This document shows, piece after piece, positions 34,175 to 46,661 of a stretch of 64,000 nt of DNA. Source of the DNA: Drosophila persimilis (taxonomy: Eukaryota; Arthropoda; Insecta; Diptera; Drosophilidae); assembly GCF_003286085.1 (NCBI RefSeq), contig NW_020825288.1, positions 27,714,001-27,778,000 on the forward strand, written 5' to 3'. A model generated the notes under the pieces. The model worked only from the letters and a program-made list of their open reading frames with translations. It searched no databases and had not been told where the DNA came from. The position numbers were made by a program, and so were the translations under genes. Within the stretch, counting starts at the first letter, position 1. Each line of letters starts with the position of its first letter.

Positions 34175-35410
34175 TTACAACTCATCTCTGGTTCTGTTGA
34201 GTAATGTATAGCGATGCGGGGAGGGCAGCAACTGTTTGAACTGCGATTCGGGCACCACTGCTGGAACAGTGTCAGCCTTGCTGGTGTCGTTCTCCCACAC
34301 CGCTGTGGATGGTTCGGGACCGTAGTGGAGCTGATGGTGCAGCTTCCCATTGAACAGACTGTCGATGAATGCCTGCAGCACGCCCGGCTTGTGGATGTCC
34401 TCGTAGCGGGGGAACACATACATGTGGCGGAACGAGTCGATGGCTATAACGGGCAGATCGGCCACAGATTTCCCCAAATGCATGAGCGGGTACTGGAATA
34501 GTTGTCCATCGGCAGTCAAATAGTTTACAAGAGACGAATTCGATAATTTGGTCTCCACTACAGTCTTGAACTCCTGCACGTGCTGAAGATTGTTCTTGTC
34601 GTAGAATAGCATGACGAAAGGTAGACCCTCCTCGGTGATTTCCTCGGCATTGTTGAAGGTGATTTCCCGCACCAGTTGGATGCACTTGTCATCCGTCCAG
34701 GCCATCAGGTCATCAAAGCTACTCAAATTCCCCGAATACTCACTGTAGTACTCTCTGTGGCTAGAAAGAGTGGAGTCGGCGCGAAAGATTATCAGATTCT
34801 GTCCATCTGGACGCAGACCCTCCGTCACCTCGCCAAAGCCCGCTAGAAACTGGCATTCCTTCTTCAAAAAGTTCGCCACCTTGCGAAAGTTGTCATACTC
34901 CGTGCTATTTTTCTCCATGAAGTAGCCAATGAGCAAGCCGGTGTCGTCATTGATGTCATGCAGCTCTTCGAGTGTGCGGAACTCCTTGATGGGATCGGCG
35001 AGTTCCTGTGCCACGAACTGGTAGAACGCCTCCACTGACCTCTGGCCGCGGTACTCACTATTGACAACCATTCCATTGCGTAAAATCTTTAGTGTGGGAT
35101 ACTTAATGATTTCGAATTTGAGGGCCACATTCTCCTCCTTGTCGCAGTTGACCTTGCCTATCGTCACCCGCCCCGACTCCCAGAACGTGTTATTTATCTG
35201 TCTGGCTGCCTCCTCGAAGATGGGTGCCAATCGGATACTAAAGGGGCACCAGTCCGTGTAAAAGTTGAGCAGCACCAATTCGGTCGACTCGAGTATTTGA
35301 TCGATATTGTGCTGGCCCACAGTCACGGAACTACCAGCAATGGGTGCCAGATGGTGGCACCCCAAGATCAGCAGGATAGTCCAACAGCCGGACAGAATTT
35401 TAAAGGCCAT
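34175..35410 (-). CDS. ERp44-like ER thioredoxin-domain protein
   Basis: An intronless frame of 411 residues starts at ATG 35410. Residues 1-26 are a signal peptide (hydrophobic TILLILG core). A thioredoxin fold follows at about 35-140, with the active-site motif WCPFS (C55-P-F-S58) in the context LLNFYTDWCPFS and a cis-proline region IKYPTLKILRNG. Two degraded thioredoxin-like domains then extend to about residue 370, and the protein ends RDEL, an ER-retrieval signal. Single-cysteine CxFS, length near 400 and the RDEL end are hallmarks of ERp44, which retains Ero1 and other clients in the early secretory pathway through a mixed disulfide. Human ERp44 has CRFS; the proline here is a difference. 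Flies have two such genes (CG9911 and CG10029, from memory); which one this is cannot be told from sequence alone. A candidate ATTAAA poly(A) signal lies at 34137..34132. Confidence 0.9.
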   Translation of the reverse strand: MAFKILSGCWTILLILGCHHLAPIAGSSVTVGQHNIDQILESTELVLLNFYTDWCPFSIRLAPIFEEAARQINNTFWESGRVTIGKVNCDKEENVALKFEIIKYPTLKILRNGMVVNSEYRGQRSVEAFYQFVAQELADPIKEFRTLEELHDINDDTGLLIGYFMEKNSTEYDNFRKVANFLKKECQFLAGFGEVTEGLRPDGQNLIIFRADSTLSSHREYYSEYSGNLSSFDDLMAWTDDKCIQLVREITFNNAEEITEEGLPFVMLFYDKNNLQHVQEFKTVVETKLSNSSLVNYLTADGQLFQYPLMHLGKSVADLPVIAIDSFRHMYVFPRYEDIHKPGVLQAFIDSLFNGKLHHQLHYGPEPSTAVWENDTSKADTVPAVVPESQFKQLLPSPHRYTLLNRTRDEL

Positions 35411-36490
35411 TTGTACTTGAACAACGATGTTTTCCCAGTGATCGGTAATCGATGGCGAAGTTGCTTAATTGAAACTGTGAAATTTGCATTATGTTCGGCT
35501 TTCCAATCCATTCGATACGTCTACGTGGGAGTCGAAGTGCTTAAAGAATTTGATATTGGTTGTTTTCATTGTTCTTCTGGCCATGGTGGACGCTCTAAAA
35601 GGAAGAAACACTTTGAAAGAAAAACGAACTTTAATCAATTGGTATACAATTATTATATTACTTAGCCTCCAATCGGGATTGTATGTCTGGAAAATAGTTA
35701 TCTTACCTTCCTACACATTCTGCCTTAAGAAATGCGTCAACCACTGATAAATTTGAATTAAATATCTCATTGCAAATCCAAACACAAACTCTGTCCAGAT
35801 ACAGGCATAGATGCAGAGATACTCGCAATTGGATGGATGCTAATGATGCGTCATGGTCATGGGACGATGTCTGGAGCTTTCGACGATGAATTTCAGCAGA
35901 CAATTTGGCAAGCTGTCAACGCCACTCACTGTGCGAATGGTGGGCGTGGCACACAGGGTAGGATATACATATATACATATATATACCTAACCCAAAGAGT
36001 AAGGGAATCGACAATCCGAAGCTAATGATTGTCTGAGAGACGTTTGCCAGCAAAGACATCAATCAATCCGAAGCTAAAGTGAAACCACCCCCAAGGGAGG
36101 ATACGCACTGACTGCCCCACCGCCTTCATCAGATGTGTACAAACGTTCGGCTCTGCTCCTTAAATAAGTAAGAAAACTTATAAACTCATTCGAATCATAT
36201 TTAAAAATCATCCAACAGCAGCAACAGCTTGACCCGTGCGCGTGTCCATTCATGAATTATTAGTTGGAGCTTATCAAACGTGACCAAAATAGGAACGGAA
36301 AAAATATTAATAATAAAAAAAAGGGAAAAACAGTTGGCCTCTGCCAGCTGTTGCTGGGAAGCAATAGCAGGACAACGGACCAGGCCCAAGCAAGTGTGGA
36401 AAATCAGCAAAAACCAGGCCAACTTCCCAGAAAAAGCGAGGGGGAACGTTGTGAGTTGCTGCGGAGACCGCAACTCTACATTTACATTTG

Positions 36491-37475
36491 TATACCCGAT
36501 ACTTAGTCAGTATGGCTCTCCTCCGGCAGACGGCGCTGACATTGAACATTCTAGCCTTAATAGTCTCTGAGATCTGGGGATGTCACAGATCTCGTCCTTT
36601 GCAGGGGCGGAAGTGGGTGTGGCGAAATTTCGAAATAAACTTGTCAAGGTTAGATATCACAGGAGTGTGGACACCAAATTTGGTTGCATTAGCTCTTATA
36701 GTCTCTGAGATCTAAGAACTCACATTTTGCAATAGGCAAAGCCGAGAGAGAATGAAATTGTTTTCTTGATTCGGGCTATAAAAATTAAACGATCTGGTTT
36801 ATGCAGTCTAGGAGATGTAGCCTTTCTCTACGATTCTGCGTTTTTGGTTTTCTCGTATTCTCAGACATGGCTCATTTTTATTGTATAATCATTATTTTTG
36901 ATTCTTATTGTATAATTATTATTTTTGATTTTTATTATTAAATAATTATTATTAAATAATTATTATTCAATAAAAACAAAAAATAATACTTATACCATAA
37001 GAATCCAAAATAATAATTAAAATTCCATAAAAATCAAGAATAACAATTATAATAATAATTATACAAAAAAAAAAAATCCATTTTATGGAATAATTATTAT
37101 TTTGATATTTATTGAATAATTATTATTATAATTGTTATTCTTGATATTTATTGAATAATTCTTATTTTTGATTTTTATTGAAGAATAACAATTATAATAA
37201 TAATTATACAATAAAAATCAAAAATAATAATTACTCATTAAAAATCAAAAATAATCATTATTCAATAAAAATCAAATATAATAATTATGTAATGTACATA
37301 TATAATAATTATAATAATAATAATAAGATTTAGGTCTCAATCGACTCGGCTATTGATGCTGATCAAGAATATATATACTTTATGGGGTCGGAAACGATTC
37401 CTTCTGGACGTTACACACATCCATTTATACTACAAATCTAATATACCCCTATATTCATTTTGAGTATCGGGTATA
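36491..37475. mobile_element. INE-1/DINE-1-like (Helentron-type) non-autonomous element with an AT-rich core
   Basis: The ends are perfect 13-bp inverted repeats: TATACCCGATACT at 36491-36503 and its complement at 37463-37475. The right part (37330-37475) contains CGACTCGGCTATTGATG, GATCAAGAATATATATACTT and GGGGTCGGAAACGATTCCTTC, which I recognise as the conserved end block of Drosophila INE-1/DINE-1 elements. The left part has an internal near-duplicate: TTAATAGTCTCTGAGATCT near 36560 and TTATAGTCTCTGAGATCT near 36697. No protein-coding frame is present. The core (36870-37330) is almost pure A/T. These elements are abundant, non-coding and usually old. Confidence 0.75.
36870..37330. repeat. 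AT-rich imperfect inverted repeats inside the INE-1-like element
   Basis: Many copies of TAATAATTATT-type units and of the pair TTTTTGATTTTTATT and AATAAAAATCAAAAA occur in both orientations, so the strand could fold into long hairpins. This is probably an expanded microsatellite or stem region within the element. Confidence 0.7.
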
Positions 37476-40400
37476 AAACTGATAACTGTCGGCGCCCCAC
37501 CAAGGCTGCCATTTCCATTGTGGAAAAGGAAAAGCTCACATGTGCCGTGCTGTGCCGTGCCATGCTCGTTCTCGTTATTATCTTTTGGCCTGACCACAAG
37601 ACGTGTCAACTTGTGGTACCATCTCTTCAGCCGACATCAGAGGCACTCCAGTGCCAGATATACATAAATCAACTTTGGGAAAAACTTTGCCTGTGGCCGG
37701 CAGCGTCCTCACAACCCAACCCGAAAGTGTTCCTTTTTCGGCTCGGGGAAGCCGCTTATAAATTTTTGAGCAATATTTTCCCTTCTAGAAGAAAGCAGCT
37801 TATTGACAAGTCATGTGGGAGATATAACTAGTGCATCTTCAGCTCTCAGTTGTGGTCAAACGGAGGGTGTCTTTAAAGAGAAACCTTTAAGCCCTTATTC
37901 CCCCACTCCTTTCTACCTTCCAAGTTGTTGGGTGTTTCGGGCCATGACTGCCACAAGGCAAGGTGACGTAATTATAGATGTACTTGTACTGGTAGTTCTG
38001 CTGGAGTCGAGCCCACACTCAAAATGCAACGCACACAGGACAAAGCAACCCCCAAACATGCAGCGGATGGCTAAGAAACTAACAAACCAACAATGAAAGA
38101 AGGGAACTGGTAAATGGTAAATGGTATATGCTAAATGGTGAATGGGAAAACAAAGTCAAGGTACTGCAAAAGGGTTGGCACGACCCACAAAAAACATAGT
38201 AGCCAAGTGGGCGTAAACCGACGCGCGGTTTCCCCCATAATTGTGGAGGGTCTGAGATGCATTCAGAGTCGTCGACTGGGTGTATCTGTGGGACACACGC
38301 TCTCCAGCTGGTAAGAGTTGAGTTGTCGCCGTTTGGTATCTTGTAATCTTGCAGCTACTACAAGACGCTGCGACACATTAGCATAAAATCATGATTAAGA
38401 TAAAGAATTTCTACTGGCAATGGCCAGAGTGCCGGAATGCGTATCTGTATGTTTGTTTTAATGAGCATAAGTATCTTATGGGTAATTAACGCAAAGCAAC
38501 ACAAACCTAAATCAAGGTTATCTTCGCAGAAAGAGGACACCAAATCCTTTGGTGAAAAATTGCATTGCGCACCACGACCATGAATCCGCTTAAAATGCAA
38601 TTTGTAGACAATTTAGTTTCTTCTTTTTTCCGCTCTCTCAATCTTTTTGGCTAGACATTTCCGTTTGACGCAGCAAAGGCAAAGTTGCTTTTGAGAAAAG
38701 TGTCATTAGCATTGATTAATTTGTCCCACGATTTACATGGAAAAACAATCAATCAACACGTCGTCCTCATTCTCCATTAGTCAATCTAGAGATTGAGATG
38801 CCACCGGGCAGCCACTTGAACTCTGTGAGACGAGTGTCAACCAGGCAAAGCCATGCCGCCCTCCCTTACGCCTCCTGCTCATTCATTCTTCCATTCTATC
38901 TTTCTCTTGGCCATCTATCTAACCATTCCAGGGACATTAGCAATCACAATCGTCTACCATCATTAACGCTTTCGTGGGGGATGGGTGTGGCCCGGCTGGC
39001 CAAAACCTTTATGAAGCTGTTGTTGCCAGTTTTGGAGGTTTAATGAATTATCTGACTCTCGTACTCGTATGCGACTAAGAGTTTCGAGCTGTTCTGAATG
39101 TAATTAAAGCGGGAACATGGGCGGAGCCCATGGGGGGAGCTCAACAGTAATTTAAACTAGAAATGTATATATTTTCTCAGTTACACTTCTCTTCGTACTA
39201 ATGTCCCCCCTTGTAAGCTCCTTCTATGCCTCAGACAGAATCATCTCTGGCATAATTAAGCCACATCAATGTCGTGTTTGAGGCCGGCCAACTAATGATG
39301 GCCAACATTTACAACAAAAGCCAATTGTTGCAGAGGCAGATGAACAGCAGGGGAAGTCCCAAGCTTGGGGACTTTAATTTTTATGCGTGAAAACACAGAA
39401 CAACAATGCCCCAACAAAAAAAATAACCACACTTAAAATGCGAGTCAACCATTTTTCTACAAACAGCAGCACGAAGGATATACAAGGTAGGGACACGTGA
39501 ACAGAAGCGAAAAGGAAATTCAATTAGCCTGAGAAATTTCGGGTTGGTTTCATTCGTTCGTTCAACATTTGCTTAGGTAATGTTTCAATTAATTCATTTG
39601 TCCCACAGACCACAGATGTCTAGGGGGAAAAAGACTGCTGCTAATGATGTTGGGTTGCTGGGTGGTCCTTACATATGCGATAACATTAGATGATCTTTAA
39701 GGATGATGCATGGGGTTTCTATCTGTGGTCCTTTGTAGCAGAACATCCCACAAAACAAATCAAATCAATTGCCCACAATTAATAACACCAATCCGAGACT
39801 CATTCGACAGCATTTCATTATTTGTTATATATTTCAAAGATATTTATTTGATAAACGCCGCCGTCAGACGCCAAAAATCTCATCGCTTTAAGTGGCTCAT
39901 TTTGGGGGCTACGAGCAGCAGTAAACGTATGAGGATTGCAGATTGGAGTTGGGTACCGGTACGGGTCGTGGGTCCTTGCCCAGCCATAGCCGCAGGCAGC
40001 AAACCAACACCAGAAGGAAACAAAAAAAAAAGGCGGAGAAGACGTCCACCGAGCGAGCTACCGGGTAACATATCAAAACGCCGCAAATGGGCAAAGTCAA
40101 ACCCAAAGTAAACGCAACGCAGAAAAAAATGAAATGAAATCATATAAAAGCAGAGTGCCAAAAAAAGGCAAACATGCGACGTCGTCTAAAGGATTTGCCC
40201 CATGGCAGCAGGCAGGCAAACGGCAAAGACAAAGTAGCTGTGGACACAAGCAAAAAGCCAAAAGGAGAGAGACCCAAAAATTTGCTGAGCCAAGACCACG
40301 GCTGTGTGCGGATATACTCGTTCGTACGAGTATATCTCGTATATTTGGGAATTTATGCCGCGATTTTAAAGTAAAAAAAAAAAAAATAAAAGTGAAATAA

Positions 40401-42994
40401 ATGCAGGGAGAATGCGGGCTTATGGCGGTGGCGGCAGAAGTCAGAAGAGAAGTCGCGTATTCGGTAGCCCGCATATGTCAACGAAATAAATTTGAAGACT
40501 TTTTGGGTGAAGGTTTTTATGCTAGGGTCTAACCGAAGAAGGAATGCGCTACAGAATAGAATTATGAGTGGAAAACGTTATGAATTTGATTAGAAATATG
40601 AACAGATCCATCCATGTCCATCTGCTTCACAGTATTCAACGAAATCATCCTAAAGATGTGTTAATTCTCGATACAATGACCGTATGAAAGTATTTTGTGA
40701 TCTCTTTAGCTTAAGAGCTTCCATCTTTCATGTTCCTCTATCCAAATAAGAAGACAAAACTTACTCTGCAGGGTATTTCCCAATCCGCAGATAGTCGCAC
40801 CCAGACAATTCCCATCCTGAATGTGACTCACTTTGGATGCGATGCTCATATCTCTGCCTCTTGTGCCTCATGCCGCAGCTTCATACGTCAGTCACTTCGC
40901 GGTTCACACTAGGCTGCGTTAATCCAATATGTGATTACGAGTGTTCTGACTTTAAGCATCTGTTAAATTGGCTTAATCCCCGTCTCAGTGTGCGACTGCT
41001 CTGTCTGTCTCCCTGCCTGTGTGTGCCTCTGGACTGTTTCTCTGTCTGCTCTGGCTTTTGTAATACTCCTATGTATTTGTATTTGTAGCTGCTGCTGCCA
41101 CCGCCACTGCCACTGCCACTTTGTAACTGTTGTCATTTTTATTGCCCTGGGAATGTTTTTTGTCCACTTGTTCAGAGCACACGCCCCGCAAAAAAACTTT
41201 TTTTCTCTTCATCTCCATCCATATCATGTCCCATCCCTCGCTTTGTTCTTCGGAGCATCTTCGTTTGGCTTTTGTGGCTGGGTGTCCTTTGTACTCTTCT
41301 TTGGCCAAACAAAAGTTTTGTCGTTGATTTTATTGACCAATTTTTGGGTGCGTAAGTTCTTGATTTTTTTCTATATGGAAGTTTTTTGCATGCCACCGCC
41401 GGCCCAGGGATCGAATTCGGGATTTGTTGTTTGGTTTATTTTGGGTTTTCTTTTCTTGAAGTTGGCTTTTTATATGGTTTTATTGCTTCATCTGTGGGGA
41501 TTTAAAGTTTTATTGTGATTTAAACACTTGTTAATCGTGTGTGCATATGTCAATGTGGTGTCGCCTTCGGATAAGATTTGTTCTTGGGATGTCTGTTTTG
41601 GGGGATTGAGATGTTTTTAGATGTTATGACTGCTCAGAGGTGAATGGGGAATGTCTTGGTTATTACACGGAGAGGAAAAATCCCTGAGTCCTGAATAGCT
41701 TCACTTGAATTTTAATATTTCTTCGTACCATTATATATGTACATATGTCCCAAAAGTGAAAAATTTAAAAACCACTTTGACATTATTATGAAAATATTTA
41801 ATCTAAATATATTTCATATTCTAATTAAATATTTTTCTTTTTTAATAAAATATATTTCTTGAAATATTTATTAATACATTTATGTGTAAACCAATTAGAA
41901 CTATATTTAATTTTACTATGTTTTTATTTTAAAGCCGAATTTGTAATTCAAATATATGTGTTGGTATATTTTTACTATGAATTTTTCTCTCAGTGTCAGG
42001 TGAATAATATTTTTATTCAATGAAATATGTATTTAGTTAGTTTTTTTTTTTTTGTTTGTCTCCAATTTGCGTTGACATTTTGCAAATCTGTGCCGAAATT
42101 TACATGCACCTAATGCTAGAGACAGACACTCACATCGACAAATCCATCGTTTCATTGATAAATTGTCCCATGCGAACCCATGTGAATCCAGAGAGACTTA
42201 GAGAGAGAGAGAGAGATCTGGGCCAGTGGACAGGTACTCGTACACACACACACACACACAGAGATAATCACCGCACTTCAATCTACTGGTGCGAGGAGGC
42301 ATTGACGGGCGGGCTGCCAGTCGTTCTCCTGCTGCCACATCTGCCAGCCGGACGAACGATTGTAATCAAAATACAACAAATTAAGGAGAGAGAGGAGGCG
42401 GTGTGTGCGTGAGAAGAGGGAGAGCTGGAGACAGGCTGGATACCTTTTTTAAAATATTTATTTATGCAATTATTTTGCAAGTAGCTCAAAATAAATAAAT
42501 GAAATGAAATAGCAGACCAGGAGAGAGCCACAGCCACAGAAAGAGCCAGAGCCAGAGCCCGAGACAGGGACTGGGACTCGCGATGGAGACGAGTTCCAAG
42601 TGCACGAGCACGACTTCAATTGACGACGCAGTAAATTAAAATTTAAATTTATGCCATTTGCCAACTGAAAACGACGAAGAGTGTACACCAGGCAGTGAGT
42701 GCCCCAAAAACAGAGGCCTGGCACAATTAGAGTTAAAGGTAGAGCCAAAGGTGCGCCACAGAACGTCACTCCTGGTGCTGTGAGATGGCCAACATCAAGG
42801 CAGTGTGGAAGGGACACTATCGGCCATGTCACATCACTTCTATTGTCATCATCTTCCCCCATTCGATCCCACTTTTGTGGTGTCATCTTTCTGTCAAAAT
42901 TGTATTTATTTATTTGAGTATTGCAAATGCATTTGCGGCGCAACCTAAGTGAAACGTCATTGCGGCTCACCTGCCAACAGGTGCTACAGTTGTG

Positions 42995-42997
<3 letters not shown>

Positions 42998-43043
<46 letters not shown>

Positions 43044-43046
43044 CTC
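42998..43046. repeat. (TC)n microsatellite
   Basis: About 49 bp of TC with a few A interruptions. A minus-strand frame through it reads RERERE and is an artefact. Confidence 0.75.
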
Positions 43047-45547
43047 GGACGAGTGCGTAACATCTCGTTTTTGACCCAATTAGTTTTTGTGGCCCGTTAC
43101 AATGTAAGCCTTGAGAGTTTATGGCTCGTAAATGTCTTGTCTGCTCTGTTTCCATCATGTTGATTTTAATTACAGCGCAAGCCCACCTAGTATACGTAAT
43201 GTCTGTGCCACAGAGGAGTTTCGTTGAGTACTCCGCCGAAAGTACGATTCAGCAAATGTGTCTCCCAGTATCAGAACAGCTGCTGGGCTAATCGTTTCAC
43301 ACAATTACCAAAGATTATGGGTCTGATTTGCCGCTGCTGCTGCTGCTGCCGCTTCCATCCCCTCATTAGTCGCAATCATAACTGTGAAGTTGTAAAACCG
43401 CCAAAAAGGAAAACGAGAGGAAACCACCCATTTCCCACAAAGACATCCTTCGTCCGCCGAAAAGGGGGGCAATAAATGGCAATCAACGTACAATCAATGG
43501 GTTAAACCCTTTTTGCTTTATGATCCGAAAACAATTTAAGCTTTTATTTGTTTTTGATGCCCACCACAACAAGCAATCAGGAGCCGCCAACTTGTCTTCC
43601 AAATGGTAGCAAATCAAATTGGCCAACAAAGAACGAGCCAGAATGGTGGTCCAGAAACGGGCGGTAGAGGATGGGGGAGAGCAGAGCAGAGCCAATGCAA
43701 TGAGCATACATCATGGACAACTGTTGCATTTGGACACTGGGACACAACTGGGAGTACAATTGATGGATCACCCAAAACCATCTGACTGCTGCCCCAGACG
43801 ACCATTGTCAGTACTCGTTCTCGTACGTTGCTGCTGCTGCTGCTGCTGCCGTAGCAGTTGCAGTGGAAACCAGAGCCAAATGAGTGGCAAAGAGTTGCGT
43901 AAAACGAAACCAGCGATAATGATCATGCCAGGGCGCAAGACGCGTTAAAGATTTCAACGTCGTCATCAGCAGCAGTAGCAGTAGCTGAAGCGACTGTCTA
44001 CAGTGGGGATTCGGCAAGAAGATTGCTGATATATGACTTCGTCTAAAATCTCGTTCTTCTTGGGGCACAGCATTCACTGTGGCCACGACCGGACGTAGTC
44101 GCCAGCCAAGTGCGATTGCAAATGCACGGAATTCACATTGAAGAAGCTGCCCCAAACGCTGGCTTCGTTTCTGTCTGTCTGCTTTTGGCCATTAACGCGA
44201 GTCGAGTCGCTTGCACTTGCCACCGATCGGCTACCGTTGCTACCGGTTGCTCCCTGCCACATCCACATCCACACCCTAGGACCCCCCATCTCCAACCATC
44301 GCTTCCTCTGCTGATGAGTTTAGTGCCGCTCACTCGTCAATGATTTGTAATTTTTTCCTGCTGCGCGGTGCCTGGCCGGCGATGCCCGCCGCCAGTCGAA
44401 AATCATAATAATCATAATAAAATGCAGCTATATCCATTTTAACACCAAAAATACGAGTATGTCTCGCACTGGCTTTTTAGCTACGGCTTTCTTTGAATTC
44501 TGTATTGAAGTATTGCCGTTGTCATGTCAATTTTGCGAACTCTTGCAGGCCTAGCCTGCGAGCGCGAACCGGCTGTCGCATTAAAGTTGGTAATTTGTGC
44601 TAAGCACCAACGCTGGCTACTAGTGTTTGGCTGCCACACACACGGACAGACTTCTGGGTGGTTCTGGTAATTAAGTGTGCTTAACGTGCTTAAATTGTCT
44701 GTCGAATGCCATGGCCAAAGGCTAATGGAAAACTTCTTACAAGGGCTATAATTATGGGTCTAAAAAGAAGTCCTTTCGAGAGAGAGATTGCTTATGAAGA
44801 TCTGTTTATTGGTGTGATGTTTGATAGAGTTTTTAAATATAGAGTTTCCGCTTTACATCTCAGACAATTAGCAGATGAGAGGAGCCAACAAACACATTGT
44901 GAACCGCAAAACAAATTTACTTACAACAGCGGGTTACAAACTGGGCAAACAGAAACCGTTGGCCGATTCCGCGTCTGTATCTGTGCCTCTGTACCTCCGT
45001 GTATCTGTGTCTGAGTCTGCAAGCATTGATCTTGCAACGTTTTGCTGGTTCGTTCGATCGATTGATGTTGTCAATCAGAGCAGATTTAAGCGAAGGTTAA
45101 GAGTTGCATACGTTTAATCGGGTAGAGGCAGAGGTAGAGGCAGAGCCCGAGAGACGAATCAAGACCATGTTGCGGCATCCGCCACCAAGTCATTGAAGCG
45201 CGTAAAGCAGAGTAAACCCAAGACCAATGTCGGAACGACGGATGCTGCAACGAAGGAGCGAACGCGAACCCCAATCCGAGTCATTGGTAATGATGCAAGC
45301 TGCCGCTGCTGCATCAACGGTTCGATGCAATGCGCTGTGATAGAGATGCAGCGCCGTTGATTGCAATCGGTTGCTGTGGCATGGCCGTTTACTGTTTGCA
45401 TTTGTGTTGCAAATTTACAGCTCCATCAGCATCGGTTCGGTTCGGCTCGGTCTGTGGCTGTTGGCTGCTGGCTGCATCATTAGCTTGACCAAGGTCATAG
45501 CAGGCAGATCGATGAGGCAATCAGTATCGGAAGGGGGCAACAGCAAC

Positions 45548-45571
45548 AGCCCCAGCCCCAGCCCCAGCCCC
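45548..45571. repeat. CAGCCC hexamer repeat
   Basis: Four tandem CAGCCC units in otherwise unremarkable intergenic sequence. Confidence 0.6.
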
Positions 45572-46633
45572 CCAACGGCAAATGGCAACAAATTAACCAA
45601 AGTGATGATGCGTTAAGTGGCAAAATGGCGCAACTGCAACACTGCCACCACCACCATCACCACCAATAAGGAAATTAGTTTTAGCGGTTTATGCTAAATG
45701 CCCCAAGGGGTTGGTTTCGTTCTGTTCCTGTGACAGCTGCGCCCACATTTTGGCCAATTAAAATCAAATTTCAAAAATGTACCCAACAATTTTTGGCACA
45801 AAACTGATGACAGTTTAATTGTTTTGTCCTGACAGCTGCTTTCACTTAGCCACGAGTATCATCATTTCACTTTTGGCCTTAGATCTAGAGCGAGTTGATA
45901 AAAGAGAAAGAGAGAGACGATGATGGCCCCCTCGATAAGGCCACTTTACAAATTTTTGACATTAATTACTCATCAAATTATGGCACTTTCAGAACTCATC
46001 CTGTTCTTTGTTTTGGCCAGTCATTGTCAGTTTGGTTAGGGGTTGCGTTGCTAAATTAAATATAATGAAGAGTGCTCTGGATATCCTGCTTCAACTTTGT
46101 GTCACACCCTAATCGAAGTCCCGATTAACCTTGAACGGTCCTCATACTTTTTATATCATATATGAGGGTATACTCATAAAAAGCCGAAGCCGAAGCTGAA
46201 GCCAAAGCCAAAAGCCACTCCTCAATTACTAGTATTTTTCTTGATACATATGCAAATGGGCCAGACAGATAAACACATACATTTGCCATCAGCTACCAAC
46301 TAACTCACGCACTGAACTTTTGGCCACAAAACGCATTCCCGTTAGGGATCCAAAATTTGCATGGCACAGGCACAGCCATGGCCCCGGGGGCAAAAGCCAG
46401 TAGCTCCAATAATTTCAAATTATAAATCATAATGCAGCTACGAAAATTAGAATATCAAAATTTTTTTTGCTCTGCTCATCGATGGCTACTGCAATTTCGG
46501 AGGTTTTTGGTGGTTTGCCGCCGCTAAATAAAATTGGTTCAAGGCACGAACGTCCACGAAATTGGCTGCCGAACATCGCGTTTCGGGAACATAACTGTTG
46601 TTCTTCGATTTTGCATAATCGAGATACCAGGGG

Positions 46634-46661
46634 CCAGGGACCAGGGACCAGGGACCAGGGA
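46634..46661. repeat. (CCAGGGA)4 minisatellite
   Basis: Four perfect 7-bp copies in intergenic DNA. Confidence 0.8.

Noticed and set aside
35484..35747. 87-codon plus-strand hydrophobic frame upstream of the ERp44-like gene
   Set aside because: Short, AT-rich, no signal or poly(A) support; the hydrophobicity is expected from T-rich DNA.
42470..43063. 197-codon minus-strand frame
   Set aside because: Starts in a TC microsatellite (reads RERERE) and has no recognisable protein features.
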